From: Cupriavidus oxalaticus
GTDB lineage: Bacteria > Pseudomonadota > Gammaproteobacteria > Burkholderiales > Burkholderiaceae
Direction of reading: 5' to 3'
Assembly: GCF_016894385.1 (NCBI RefSeq)
Contig: NZ_CP069811.1
Coordinates: 844,501-908,500 of the forward strand
DNA: 64,000 nucleotides
Part shown: in pieces, positions 15,801 through 24,086 of the stretch
Layout: every line of letters begins with the position of its first letter
How positions within the stretch are numbered: position 1 is the first letter of the stretch
Program-made: the position numbers and the translations under genes
Notes under the pieces: generated by a model
Database searches by the model: none
Seen by the model: only the letters and a program-made list of their open reading frames with translations
Told to the model about the DNA's origin: nothing

Positions 15801-17224
15801 GTCGTGCTCCTCCGGGATGGCAATGCGCTTCCGGCAAGGTTCGGGTGGTCCGGGCTGGATGAGGTCTGCAACAGGCGTTCGATTTCCAGTGCAATCTTCA
15901 GCAGGGCGCCGTCGTCGCCGGGGCGGGCGACGACCTGCATGGCGGCGGGCAGCGCGCCGTCGCGGGCGGGCAGCGGGATGGAGATGGCGGGAAAGCCGGC
16001 AAGGTTGAAAGGGGCCGTATAGCCCATCAGGGCCTGGCGCACCGTGCCGGACCAGCGACCGATCGCGATCGAGTCGGTGCCGTGCGGCGGTGCCAGGCAT
16101 GGGCAGGTCGGCAAGACCAGGTAATCCACGGTCGACAGCAACGCCCGCAGCGCGCGGACCAGCCGGTGGCGGATTTGCTGGGCCTTGGCATAGTCGCGCA
16201 TCACCAGGTCGCCGGCCAGGGCCAGGCGGCCCTGCGTTTCCGCGCTGTAGCACGCGGCAATGCGCGCCGCGTCGTTCCTGCGGAAGTGCTCCATGGCGGC
16301 TTCGGCCAGTACGATGCCGGCGAAGGCTTCGCAGGCGCCGTCGAACAGGTCGTCGGCGTGCAGCGCCTCGCAGGTGAGCACGTTGCCGAGCCGGGCGATG
16401 GCGTCGTCGAACGCGGCCGCGACCGCCGCCTCGGGCGGCACCGGCGCAATGCCCGCCAGGACGCCGAGCCGTGCCGACAGCCACGCATCGCTGTCGGGGA
16501 TGGCGATGCCGAAGGCCTCCGCCAGCACGATGATGTCGTCCACGCCCCGGCCCAGGATGCCCGGATGGTCCAGCGTGGGCGCCAGCGGGAAGATCCCGCG
16601 CGTCGGCAGCGCACCCAGCGTCGGCTTGAAACCCGCCACGCCGCAGAGCGCAGCCGGAATCCTGACCGAGCCGCCGGTATCGGTGCCAAGCCCGGCCGCC
16701 ACCGCGCCGCCGGCGATTGCCGCGGCGGTACCGCCGCTGGAGCCGCCCGGGATCCTGTGTGTGTCCAGCGGGTTCATGGTGTCGCCGAAGGCTGCGCTCG
16801 ACGTGGTGACGCCCCACGCGAACTCATGCGTGGTGGTCTTGCCGACCACGATCGCGCCGCGTTCCACGAGGGTCTGCACGACCTCGGCATCGGCGGCGGG
16901 CACGTGGCCCAGGTATGCCGCGGAGCCGTAGCGGGTCTCGATGCCGCGGGTGTCGATCAGGTCCTTGACCGCAATGGGCAGTCCTTCCAGCGGCCGTGGC
17001 TGGCCTGCCGCGTAGCGGCGGTCGCTGTCGGCCGCGGCCTTGAGCGCGCGCTCCCAGTCGATGACCGAAAAGGCATGGAAGCCGCTCTTGCACGCTTCGG
17101 CGCGAACCAGGGCTTGCTTGATCTCCGCATGGGCCGTCGTGCCGCCCTGGCGGAGCGCCGCCAGCGTGTCGCGCAAGCCCGGACCGCGGGCGAGCGTGGT
17201 GCGATGTTCCGGTGTCTTCACCAC
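15797..17224 (-). CDS. Amidase signature enzyme
   Basis: A 475-residue amidase. The Ser-cisSer-Lys triad is visible: Lys87 (AVKDL), Ser163 (GGSSGG) and the nucleophile Ser186 (DTGGSVRIP). It is related to glutamyl-tRNA amidotransferase A and aryl/aliphatic amidases. The start is GTG at 17224 (a second GTG follows at once) with GGAGAG upstream, overlapping the dehydrogenase stop by seven bases. It sits between the iron-type dehydrogenase and the TDO-like gene. Hydrolysis of an N-acyl product of the dioxygenase is a reasonable but unproven role. Confidence 0.9.
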   Translation of the reverse strand: MVKTPEHRTTLARGPGLRDTLAALRQGGTTAHAEIKQALVRAEACKSGFHAFSVIDWERALKAAADSDRRYAAGQPRPLEGLPIAVKDLIDTRGIETRYGSAAYLGHVPAADAEVVQTLVERGAIVVGKTTTHEFAWGVTTSSAAFGDTMNPLDTHRIPGGSSGGTAAAIAGGAVAAGLGTDTGGSVRIPAALCGVAGFKPTLGALPTRGIFPLAPTLDHPGILGRGVDDIIVLAEAFGIAIPDSDAWLSARLGVLAGIAPVPPEAAVAAAFDDAIARLGNVLTCEALHADDLFDGACEAFAGIVLAEAAMEHFRRNDAARIAACYSAETQGRLALAGDLVMRDYAKAQQIRHRLVRALRALLSTVDYLVLPTCPCLAPPHGTDSIAIGRWSGTVRQALMGYTAPFNLAGFPAISIPLPARDGALPAAMQVVARPGDDGALLKIALEIERLLQTSSSPDHPNLAGSALPSRRSTT

Positions 17225-18336
17225 AGGCTCTCCAGCAAGGCATCGAGCGCGGCGTCATGGCCGTCGCCGAGGTCGCCAACCTCATCGGGGTAGTGCTGCC
17301 GCAGCAGGGCGGCGACTTGCGCCAGTTGCGCGCGGTCGAAGCCGAGCGTGCGCAACCGGTCAGGCAGGCCCAGTTGCGTGACTGACCGCGCGATCCTGTC
17401 GGCCAGCATTGCCGCAGCGTCGTGGCCTGCGCGGCCGGCGCAGAAGATCCGCAGCTTGTCGCCATAGCGCGCGCCGCAGGCGCGCAGCACCGGTGCCAGG
17501 GTGATGCACGAGGTCACACTGTGCGGCAGCCCGAAGGTGCCGCCGAGGATATGCCCGATGCGGTGGCTGAGGCCATAGACCACCGATGCGGGGAAGAAAT
17601 AGCTCTGCCACGCAGCAAGCTGCAGTTGCAGCAGGTCGTCGGCCGTGATGCGTCCCGTGGCGAGCGCCTGCGCGGTATCGAGCTGGCCCGGCCACTTCTC
17701 CAGCACCGAAAAGAACCGCGCCACGCCGGCGGCCGCCAGCATCGCGTGCGGATGGTCGGCATCGATCCGCCGCATCCCTTCCACGGCATGGTCGATGCCC
17801 TTGATGGCCGAGGACAGCAGCAGTTCGCGCGGGGTATGGCGCAGCAGCAGCGGGTCGAGGGCCACCACCTTCGGCACCGTTTCGCGCACGGCGTGGCTGC
17901 GCTTGAACGGCTTGGGCCCCGAGGTCTCGGTCACGCCGAAATAGTGCGAGAACTCGGACCCCGACAACGTCGTCGGAAACGCCGCGATGGGCAGGTAGCG
18001 CCCGGTCTGCCGGTGGTGCAGGTGCGAAACCGCCTTGGCCGCGTCGAGGACCGAGCCGCCGCCCAGCGCGATGATCGAATCCGCTCCGGCCCGGACACAG
18101 GCGTCCAGCGCGCGGCGCACGCCGGTATCCGGCGCATGCGGCGGCAGGTCGGTGAAGATGCCGGCGGCGCCCTGCACATGCGGCTGCAGGTGCTGCGCGT
18201 GGAAGCCGAGCAAGGGCTCGACGGTAAAGGTCAGCGGGCGCCGGATGGCGTGCTTGCCGAGCGATGCGGCGGCCGCCGGCAGGATGTCGTGGCCCCACAA
18301 GACCGCGTCTTGTGGCAGGCAGTTCAACTGGTTCAT
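17218..18336 (-). CDS. Iron-containing alcohol dehydrogenase, maleylacetate reductase-like
   Basis: A 372-residue group III dehydrogenase. The NAD(P) site GADSIIALGGGSVLDAAKAV and FPTTLSGSEF are typical of maleylacetate reductases as well as other Fe-ADHs. Metal-site residues appear in KGIDHAVEG and in SHRIGHILGGTFGLPH. It reduces a carbonyl or a maleylacetate-like acid. It heads the operon with amidase and TDO-like genes; the divergent ring-cleavage operon beyond the LysR gene would supply a maleylacetate-like product, which is why I favour that substrate. Confidence 0.82.
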   Translation of the reverse strand: MNQLNCLPQDAVLWGHDILPAAAASLGKHAIRRPLTFTVEPLLGFHAQHLQPHVQGAAGIFTDLPPHAPDTGVRRALDACVRAGADSIIALGGGSVLDAAKAVSHLHHRQTGRYLPIAAFPTTLSGSEFSHYFGVTETSGPKPFKRSHAVRETVPKVVALDPLLLRHTPRELLLSSAIKGIDHAVEGMRRIDADHPHAMLAAAGVARFFSVLEKWPGQLDTAQALATGRITADDLLQLQLAAWQSYFFPASVVYGLSHRIGHILGGTFGLPHSVTSCITLAPVLRACGARYGDKLRIFCAGRAGHDAAAMLADRIARSVTQLGLPDRLRTLGFDRAQLAQVAALLRQHYPDEVGDLGDGHDAALDALLESLW

Positions 18337-18478
18337 CAGTCTCCTCCAGGATGACAGCGCGAGCGGCTGGTCTCTGGATGGAAACGATAGTGGAACGGCC
18401 CGGGGTTGAAAGCCGGCCGCGGGCGAACGCAGCGTCCGGGAATCCCGAACGCCGGAGATGGCCGTCGAAACGCCCCGC

Positions 18479-19426
18479 TCAGGAAGGATCGAACGCCGTG
18501 ATCCGCGGAAACTCCGCAGCCAGGAAATCGACCAGCGACCGCACCGCCGGCAGCAGCCCGGTCCGGTACGGAATCAGCGCCGAGATGCGCGCGTCCGCGG
18601 CGATCCAGCCCGGCAGCACCTGCCGCAGCACGCCGGCCTGCAATTCCTCCCGGCAGATATAGCCGGGCAATGCCGCCACGCCGATATTGGCGCAGGCCGC
18701 TTCCTTCAGCGACATCATGCTGTTGCTCTGGAAGCGCGGCTCGACCGGCAGCGTGACGACGCGGTCGCCGGGGCCTTGCAGCTGCCACTGCAGCGGCCCC
18801 TTGCGCACCATCGAGATGATCGTGTGCGATGCCAGCTGCTCGGGCTGCTCCAGCGGCGGCATCCGTTCCAGGTAGCCCGCGCCCGCGAACAGGCACCAGG
18901 GCGCCCGCGCCAGCGGCCGCTGCACCAGGTTGGAATCCTGCAGCGGGCCGGTATGCCCGCGAATCGCAAGGTCGAAGCCTTCGCCGACGATGTCGACGAG
19001 CCGGTCGGTGGCGACTTCCACGAAACCGACCTTGGGATGCCTGCCCAGGAACGCCGGCAGGATATTGCGCAGCGCGAACTGCGCGACCTCCACCGCGACC
19101 GTGACGCGGATGATCCCGCTCGGCTCCGCCATGCGCTGGCGCATCGCCTGCTCGGCGACCTCGGCGCTCTGCAGCAGGGAGACCGCGTACTGGTAGAACT
19201 CGGCGCCCACGTCGGTCACGCCGAACTGGCGCGAAGTGCGATTGATCAGCCTCACGCCGAGCGATGCCTCCAGCTCCTTGACCCTGTGACTCAGCGTCGA
19301 CTTGGGCAGCCGCAGGCTGTCGCCGGCGGCCGTGAAGCCGCCGCGATCGACCACGTGCACGAAGTAATAGACATCTTTCAGGTCGAGCATCGGCTTGGCT
19401 GGGAGGGTGTCTGCGTTCGCTCGCAT
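18479..19426 (-). CDS. LysR-family regulator
   Basis: A 315-residue regulator. The winged HTH is at about residues 15-72 (VYYFVHVVDRGGFTAAGDSLRLPKS and following), then a substrate-binding domain. It lies between two operons: 142 bases before the dehydrogenase-amidase-dioxygenase operon, and divergent from the nitroreductase operon across a 158-bp gap (19427-19584). By LysR custom it probably controls the divergent operon, and perhaps both. A downstream ATG at 19390 (MLDLKD) is a possible alternative start. Confidence 0.9.
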   Translation of the reverse strand: MRANADTLPAKPMLDLKDVYYFVHVVDRGGFTAAGDSLRLPKSTLSHRVKELEASLGVRLINRTSRQFGVTDVGAEFYQYAVSLLQSAEVAEQAMRQRMAEPSGIIRVTVAVEVAQFALRNILPAFLGRHPKVGFVEVATDRLVDIVGEGFDLAIRGHTGPLQDSNLVQRPLARAPWCLFAGAGYLERMPPLEQPEQLASHTIISMVRKGPLQWQLQGPGDRVVTLPVEPRFQSNSMMSLKEAACANIGVAALPGYICREELQAGVLRQVLPGWIAADARISALIPYRTGLLPAVRSLVDFLAAEFPRITAFDPS

Positions 19427-19584
19427 GGTACTGCCTGGGTTCGCGCTTTGCCATGGTGCGGCGCCACTGGGTGCCGCCGTGGCGCGATCGTTCGGCGGCC
19501 TTGGACATTGCGTACAAGCGCGGGGGCCTGCTCAACCGGGTGGGAGCAACTAAGCTGCGTTCCACGATACGAGGAGACACGAAC

Positions 19585-20268
19585 ATGGATGTTGCAGGTG
19601 TAGTCGATGCGCTGATCCGCGGGCGCCAGACCAAGCGCGGCTTTCTCGACCGCGCGGTGCCGCTCGATACCGTGCGCGAGATCCTTTCCGTGGCGCGCTA
19701 CGCGCCGAGTTCCAGCAATACGCAGCCGTGGCGCTGCCACATCGTCGTCGGCGACGCGCGCGAGCGGCTCGTCGACGCCGCGGTGGATGCGTACCGGGCC
19801 GACCCCGGGAACCTGGAGCCGGAATACCCGTTCTTCCCCAAGCCGCTGCACGAACCCTATTCGGCGCGCTTCGACACGTTCCGCGGCCAGCTCGGCGATG
19901 CGCAGGGCGTGCCGCGCAACGACAAGGCCGGGCGCCGGCGCGACGTCGAGCGCCAGTTCCGCTTCTTCGATGCGCCGGTCGGCCTGATCTTTACCATGGA
20001 CCGACGCCTCGAGCGCGCCAGTTTCATCTGCTACGGCTGCTTCCTGCAGAACATCATGCTGGCCGCCCGCGCCCGGGGGCTGGACACGTGCCCGCAGCAG
20101 ATCTGGTCGCTGCAGTACGCGGTGCTGCGCGAACACCTTGCCATTCCGGACAGCGAGCTGGTGGTGGCGGGCATGTCGCTCGGCTATGCCGACGACAGCC
20201 TGCCGGAGAACCGGATGCAGCTGCGCAAGCTGGAGCTGGAAGAGTTCGTTTCGGTCGTCGGCGCATGA
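19585..20268 (+). CDS. Nitroreductase family protein
   Basis: A 227-residue FMN oxidoreductase. The ATG at 19585 follows GAGGAGACACGAAC. The family marks are TKRGFLDRAVP (FMN phosphate contact), RYAPSSSNTQPW and the C-terminal GMSLGYADDSLPENR. Such enzymes reduce nitroaromatics or quinones with NAD(P)H. It is the first gene of a five-gene operon with a ring-cleaving dioxygenase and WrbA, the same functional mix as the Bacillus mhqNOP quinone-response genes. Confidence 0.9.
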   Translation: MDVAGVVDALIRGRQTKRGFLDRAVPLDTVREILSVARYAPSSSNTQPWRCHIVVGDARERLVDAAVDAYRADPGNLEPEYPFFPKPLHEPYSARFDTFRGQLGDAQGVPRNDKAGRRRDVERQFRFFDAPVGLIFTMDRRLERASFICYGCFLQNIMLAARARGLDTCPQQIWSLQYAVLREHLAIPDSELVVAGMSLGYADDSLPENRMQLRKLELEEFVSVVGA

Positions 20269-20335
20269 GTGCCGCCGGCAGCGGTACCGTGCCGCATTGC
20301 TATTCGCATGGTTCAACTTCAAGTGGGAGAGACAG

Positions 20336-21286
20336 ATGTCGATGATCAAAGGATTTCATCACCTGACCGCGGGGGTCAGCGGCGCGCAGGAAGACGTGGA
20401 TTTCTACGTCAGCCTGCTGGGGCAGAGCCTCGTCAAGAAAACCGTGCTGCTTGACGGCGAGGACCCGATCTACCACCTCTACTACGGCAACGCCGGCGGA
20501 GACCCCGGCACGCTGGTGACGTCGTTCCCGTTCCGGCAGAAGGGCGTCAAGGCACGCCCCGGCTCGGGCCAGGTGCGCGTGATCAACTACTCCGTGCCGC
20601 GCGGCGCGCTGGAGTTCTGGCGCGAACGCTTCGCGGCCAGGAGCGTGGCTTACGAACCGGACATGACTGAACGCTTCGGCGAACGCCGCCAGCGCTTCTG
20701 TCACCCCTGCGGCATCGAGTTCGACCTGGTGGAAACCGATCACGACGCGCGCCCGCCATGCACATCCGCCGGAATTCCGGCCGACGTGGCCATCCGCGGC
20801 GTGCACAGCATCACGCTGTCGCTGCGCGAAGTGGCGGAATCGATCCTGTTCATGACCGAGGCGCTGGAATTCCGCCATGTCGGCACGTCCGGCCCCTACC
20901 ATCGCTTCGAGACCCACACCGGCGGCCCGGGCATGGTGGTGGAGTTCCTGCATGAGCCCGAGCGCCTGCAGGGATCGTCCATCTATGGCGAGGGCACGAT
21001 CCACCATGTCGCGTTTGCCGTCGACAGCGTGGCGCAGCAGATGGTGCTGAAGGACCGCTTCATGGCCATGGGCTATATCGACATCTCCGAGTCGGTCAAC
21101 CGCAACTACTTCCGCTCCATGTATTTCAAGATGCCCGGCGGCGTGATCTTCGAAGCGGCGACGACCGACATCGGCTTCGCGATCGACGAGGAGCCCGGTC
21201 ACTTCGGCGAGGAGTTCCAGCTGCCGCCCTGGCTGCGCGAGCGCAAGGACGAACTGCTCGGCCGGCTCGAGCCGATCGCCGTCTGA
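20336..21286 (+). CDS. VOC-family ring-cleaving dioxygenase, PcpA/LinE-like
   Basis: A 316-residue two-domain glyoxalase-fold dioxygenase. The likely Fe(II) ligands are His9 (FHHLTA), His224 (TIHHVAFAV) and Glu273 (GGVIFEAAT), close in position to the PcpA set His11/His227/Glu276. Such enzymes open hydroquinones rather than catechols. The ATG at 20336 has GGGAGAGACAG before it; another ATG lies six bases on. It follows the nitroreductase by 67 bases in the same operon. Confidence 0.87.
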   Translation: MSMIKGFHHLTAGVSGAQEDVDFYVSLLGQSLVKKTVLLDGEDPIYHLYYGNAGGDPGTLVTSFPFRQKGVKARPGSGQVRVINYSVPRGALEFWRERFAARSVAYEPDMTERFGERRQRFCHPCGIEFDLVETDHDARPPCTSAGIPADVAIRGVHSITLSLREVAESILFMTEALEFRHVGTSGPYHRFETHTGGPGMVVEFLHEPERLQGSSIYGEGTIHHVAFAVDSVAQQMVLKDRFMAMGYIDISESVNRNYFRSMYFKMPGGVIFEAATTDIGFAIDEEPGHFGEEFQLPPWLRERKDELLGRLEPIAV

Positions 21287-21312
21287 CGCCCTTTTACTTC
21301 CACCAACCCAGA

Positions 21313-21951
21313 ATGACGATGTCCAAACCTAAGGTCCTGATCGCCTTTTATTCCCGCAACCGCAACACGGAGCTGCTGGCCAGGGCCGTCGCCGAGGGCG
21401 CCATGGAGCTTGGCGCCGAAGTGCGGCTGCGCCGCGCCCGTGAAGTCGTCGGCCCGGAAGTCATGCGCCAGGCGCCGGGCTGGCTCGAGAACGCCGCCGC
21501 GATGAATGCGCGCTACGAAGCGCCGACGCCCGCGGACGCCGAATGGGCCGATGCCATCGTGTTCGGCACGCCGACGCGCTTCGGCTCGATCGCCACCGAG
21601 CTGAAGGCCTATATCGATGGCCTCGGCGGCCTGTGGTTCCAGGGCAAGCTGAACGGCAAGGTCGGCTCCGTGTTCGGCTCGGCCTCTTCGAAACATGGCG
21701 GCAACGAATCGACGCTGCTGTCGATCTACACGCCGATGGCGCACCTGGGGCTGATCATCGTGCCGCTTGGCTATGCCGATGCGGTGATGTTCAAGGCCGG
21801 CACGCCCTACGGTGCGACCCACGTGTCGAACCGCGACGCCGACCTGCCGGATGACGATCACCTGGCGGTCGCCCGCTTCCAGGGCCGCAGGGTGACCAGT
21901 GTCGCACGCGCGCTCCATGCCGAGCGCGAGGCGGCCGCGGTGCCGGCCTGA
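21313..21951 (+). CDS. wrbA: NAD(P)H:quinone oxidoreductase, WrbA type
   Basis: A 212-residue flavodoxin-fold protein. YSRNRNTELLARAVAEGA binds the FMN phosphate, and GTPTRFGSIATELKAYIDGLGGLW with GSASSKHGGNESTLLS are the WrbA signatures. It reduces quinones by two electrons, avoiding semiquinones. It lies 26 bases after the dioxygenase, fitting reduction of a benzoquinone to the hydroquinone that the dioxygenase cleaves. An ATG six bases downstream could also start it. Confidence 0.9.
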   Translation: MTMSKPKVLIAFYSRNRNTELLARAVAEGAMELGAEVRLRRAREVVGPEVMRQAPGWLENAAAMNARYEAPTPADAEWADAIVFGTPTRFGSIATELKAYIDGLGGLWFQGKLNGKVGSVFGSASSKHGGNESTLLSIYTPMAHLGLIIVPLGYADAVMFKAGTPYGATHVSNRDADLPDDDHLAVARFQGRRVTSVARALHAEREAAAVPA

Positions 21952-22080
21952 GTCGGTCCCAGTGGCATGAACTGGCGCCGGCGCCGCCGGCCCACTACGC
22001 TTTGTTGCAGGCGGCGCCGCGCCGCGAACGGTGCCACCCCGGGGCACCGCAACTTCAATCTCAATCCAGCAGGAGATACC

Positions 22081-22560
22081 ATGACGCAACGCATCAACTA
22101 CATCAAGCAATCCCCCGAGCTGTTCAAGAAGTACCTGGAATTCAGCACGCTGCTCGACAACAGCGCGATCGAGGCGTCGATCCGCGACCTGGTCGAGATC
22201 CGTGCCTCGCAGCTCAACGGCTGCGGCTTCTGCCTCGACATGCACATCAAGCAGGCCCGCATTCACGGCGAGCGCGAGCTGCGCCTGCACCATGTCGCGA
22301 TCTGGCGCGAATCGACGCTGTTCCAGCCGCGCGAACGCGCAGCGCTGGCATGGACCGAGGTGCTGACCAACCTGCCGCCGCACGGGGTGCCCGACGACAT
22401 CTATGAGCGCGTGCGCGCACACCTTTCCGAGAAGGAACTGTCCGACCTGACCTTCCTGGTCATGTCCATCAACGGCTGGAACCGCGTGAACGTGGCCTTC
22501 CGTACCGTGCCGGGATCATCCGACAAAGCCTACGGCCTCGACAAGGCCAACCTGGAATAG
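22081..22560 (+). CDS. AhpD-like carboxymuconolactone decarboxylase family protein
   Basis: A 159-residue all-helical protein with the AhpD redox motif Cys48-GF-Cys51 followed by His55 (NGCGFCLDMH), in the common context of family members that reduce peroxides or quinone adducts. The start is the ATG at 22081 after AGGAGATACC. It is fourth in the quinone/nitroaromatic operon, where it may handle peroxides made by redox cycling. Confidence 0.9.
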   Translation: MTQRINYIKQSPELFKKYLEFSTLLDNSAIEASIRDLVEIRASQLNGCGFCLDMHIKQARIHGERELRLHHVAIWRESTLFQPRERAALAWTEVLTNLPPHGVPDDIYERVRAHLSEKELSDLTFLVMSINGWNRVNVAFRTVPGSSDKAYGLDKANLE

Positions 22561-22565
22561 CCATC

Positions 22566-22976
22566 ATGAAACGCGCCAGACAATACGGCATCGCCGCGCT
22601 GGTGCTCAGCGGACTGCTGGCCCTGCAGCCGGCGGTGGCGGCACCCCCGGAAGCCAAGGTCACGCTGCTGACGACGGAGCCCTTGCCGCAATACCCGGGC
22701 AAGGAGGTGCAGATCATCATGGTGGAATATCCGCCCGGCGGTGCCGATCCGATACATCGCCACGATGCGCATGGATTCATCTATGTGCTGGAAGGGACCA
22801 TCGTGATGGGCGTCAGGGGCGGCAAGGAAGTCACGCTGACCCCCGGCCAGACCTGGCACGAAGGCCCTGACGATATCCACTCGGTGGGACGCAACGCCAG
22901 CAACACCCAGCCGGCGAAGTTCCTGGTGATGCTGCTGAAGAACAAGGGGGCGCCGATCCTGACGCCGGTGAAGTAG
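22566..22976 (+). CDS. Secreted cupin-domain protein
   Basis: A 136-residue protein with a signal peptide ending near residue 25 (QPAVAA) and one cupin domain. Motif 1 is PIHRHDAHGFIYVLEG, with two His ligands plus a third His in place of the usual Glu region. Motif 2 is TPGQTWHEGPDDIHSV. It begins five bases after the AhpD stop and ends the operon. A periplasmic metal-binding or oxygenase role is possible; nothing more can be said. Confidence 0.85.
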   Translation: MKRARQYGIAALVLSGLLALQPAVAAPPEAKVTLLTTEPLPQYPGKEVQIIMVEYPPGGADPIHRHDAHGFIYVLEGTIVMGVRGGKEVTLTPGQTWHEGPDDIHSVGRNASNTQPAKFLVMLLKNKGAPILTPVK

Positions 22977-22995
22977 GGCGTCTATGCCGAGAGTA

Positions 22996-23019
22996 CGAGG
23001 GGGCTATGAAGCCCCTTCG
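22996..23019. terminator. Bidirectional hairpin between convergent genes
   Basis: A 10-bp stem with one G-U pair, CGAGGGGGCT (22996-23005) and AGCCCCTTCG (23010-23019), around the loop ATGA. It lies between the cupin stop and the LysR stop, where both transcripts should end. No T-run follows on either strand. Confidence 0.5.
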
Positions 23020-23036
23020 TGCAGCGCGCGATGGCA

Positions 23037-23972
23037 TCAGCTGCCGCACGCGTGGATCAGGAACTCCCGCAGCGCATCGGCCGGCTTGCCCAGCTTGCGC
23101 CCCGGCTGCCACAGCATCCCGACCTCCATGTCCGGCACCGCGTTGGCGATGGGCCGGGCTTCGATCTGCTTGCCTTCCAGCGACCACGGACGGTACACCA
23201 TGTCGGACAGCACGGTGACGCCGAAGCCGTGCGCGACCAGCCCGCGCAGTGCCTCCATCGACCCGGTGCGGAAGGCGATATTGGGCGCGAGCCGCAGGCT
23301 GCGCCAGTAGCGCATGGTCGATTCCTCGGCCTCGTCGACCGTGATCAGGATGTACGGGTAGGCCGCGATGTCGCGCAGCGACGGCCGCTCGACCTCCAGC
23401 AGCGGATGGCTGGCCGAGGTCCACAGCTGGCGGCGCGAGCGCATCAGCGTGTGGCGCTTGAAGCGCTGGGGCCGCTCCAGGTTGGACAGCAGCGCGATGC
23501 CCAGTTCGATCTCGCCCGCCAGCACGGCGCGCTCGATGTCCGGGCGGTCCATGTCGAGCAGGTCCAGCTCGATATCCGGGTAGTTGGTGCGGAAGCGCGC
23601 CAGCAGGCCCGGCAGGAAGTAGCCGAGCACGGTATAGGAGGCGGCCAGGCGCACGCTGCCTTGCAGGCCGTGCACCTGGAAGCGTGGCTCGCGCAGCGCA
23701 TCCTCGACCGAATCGAGGATCTGGCGCGCATGCTGGTAGAACAGGTGGCCTTCCGCCGTCAGCGTCACGCCGTGCGGGCGCCGCTCGAACAGCCGCACGG
23801 CCAGCCGCTGCTCGAGCGCCAGCACGGCGTTGGTCACCGCTGACTGCGACACGTGCTCGGCGGTGGCCGCCATCGAGAACTGCCCGGTTTCCGCCGCCGC
23901 GACAAAGTAGCGGAACTGCCGCAATGTGATTTCCTTGGCAAGTCTCTCCGAGTTCTCGCGCGCCTTGGCCAT
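23037..23972 (-). CDS. LysR-family regulator
   Basis: A 311-residue regulator with the HTH at about residues 17-75 (LRQFRYFVAAAETGQFSMAA, then SQSAVTNAVLALE). The ATG has CCGGAGACATTC in front. It diverges from the giant indolepyruvate oxidoreductase gene across a 114-bp gap and is its likely regulator. Confidence 0.92.
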   Translation of the reverse strand: MAKARENSERLAKEITLRQFRYFVAAAETGQFSMAATAEHVSQSAVTNAVLALEQRLAVRLFERRPHGVTLTAEGHLFYQHARQILDSVEDALREPRFQVHGLQGSVRLAASYTVLGYFLPGLLARFRTNYPDIELDLLDMDRPDIERAVLAGEIELGIALLSNLERPQRFKRHTLMRSRRQLWTSASHPLLEVERPSLRDIAAYPYILITVDEAEESTMRYWRSLRLAPNIAFRTGSMEALRGLVAHGFGVTVLSDMVYRPWSLEGKQIEARPIANAVPDMEVGMLWQPGRKLGKPADALREFLIHACGS

Positions 23973-24086
23973 GAATGTCTCCGGGGGTATCCGTTTTGCA
24001 GATATCAGGTGTTGGAATTCTTGATTTTACGATAACCAGCGGCCTTCCTACACTGCTCCGGACACCAGAATAGGCACGGAGACATC

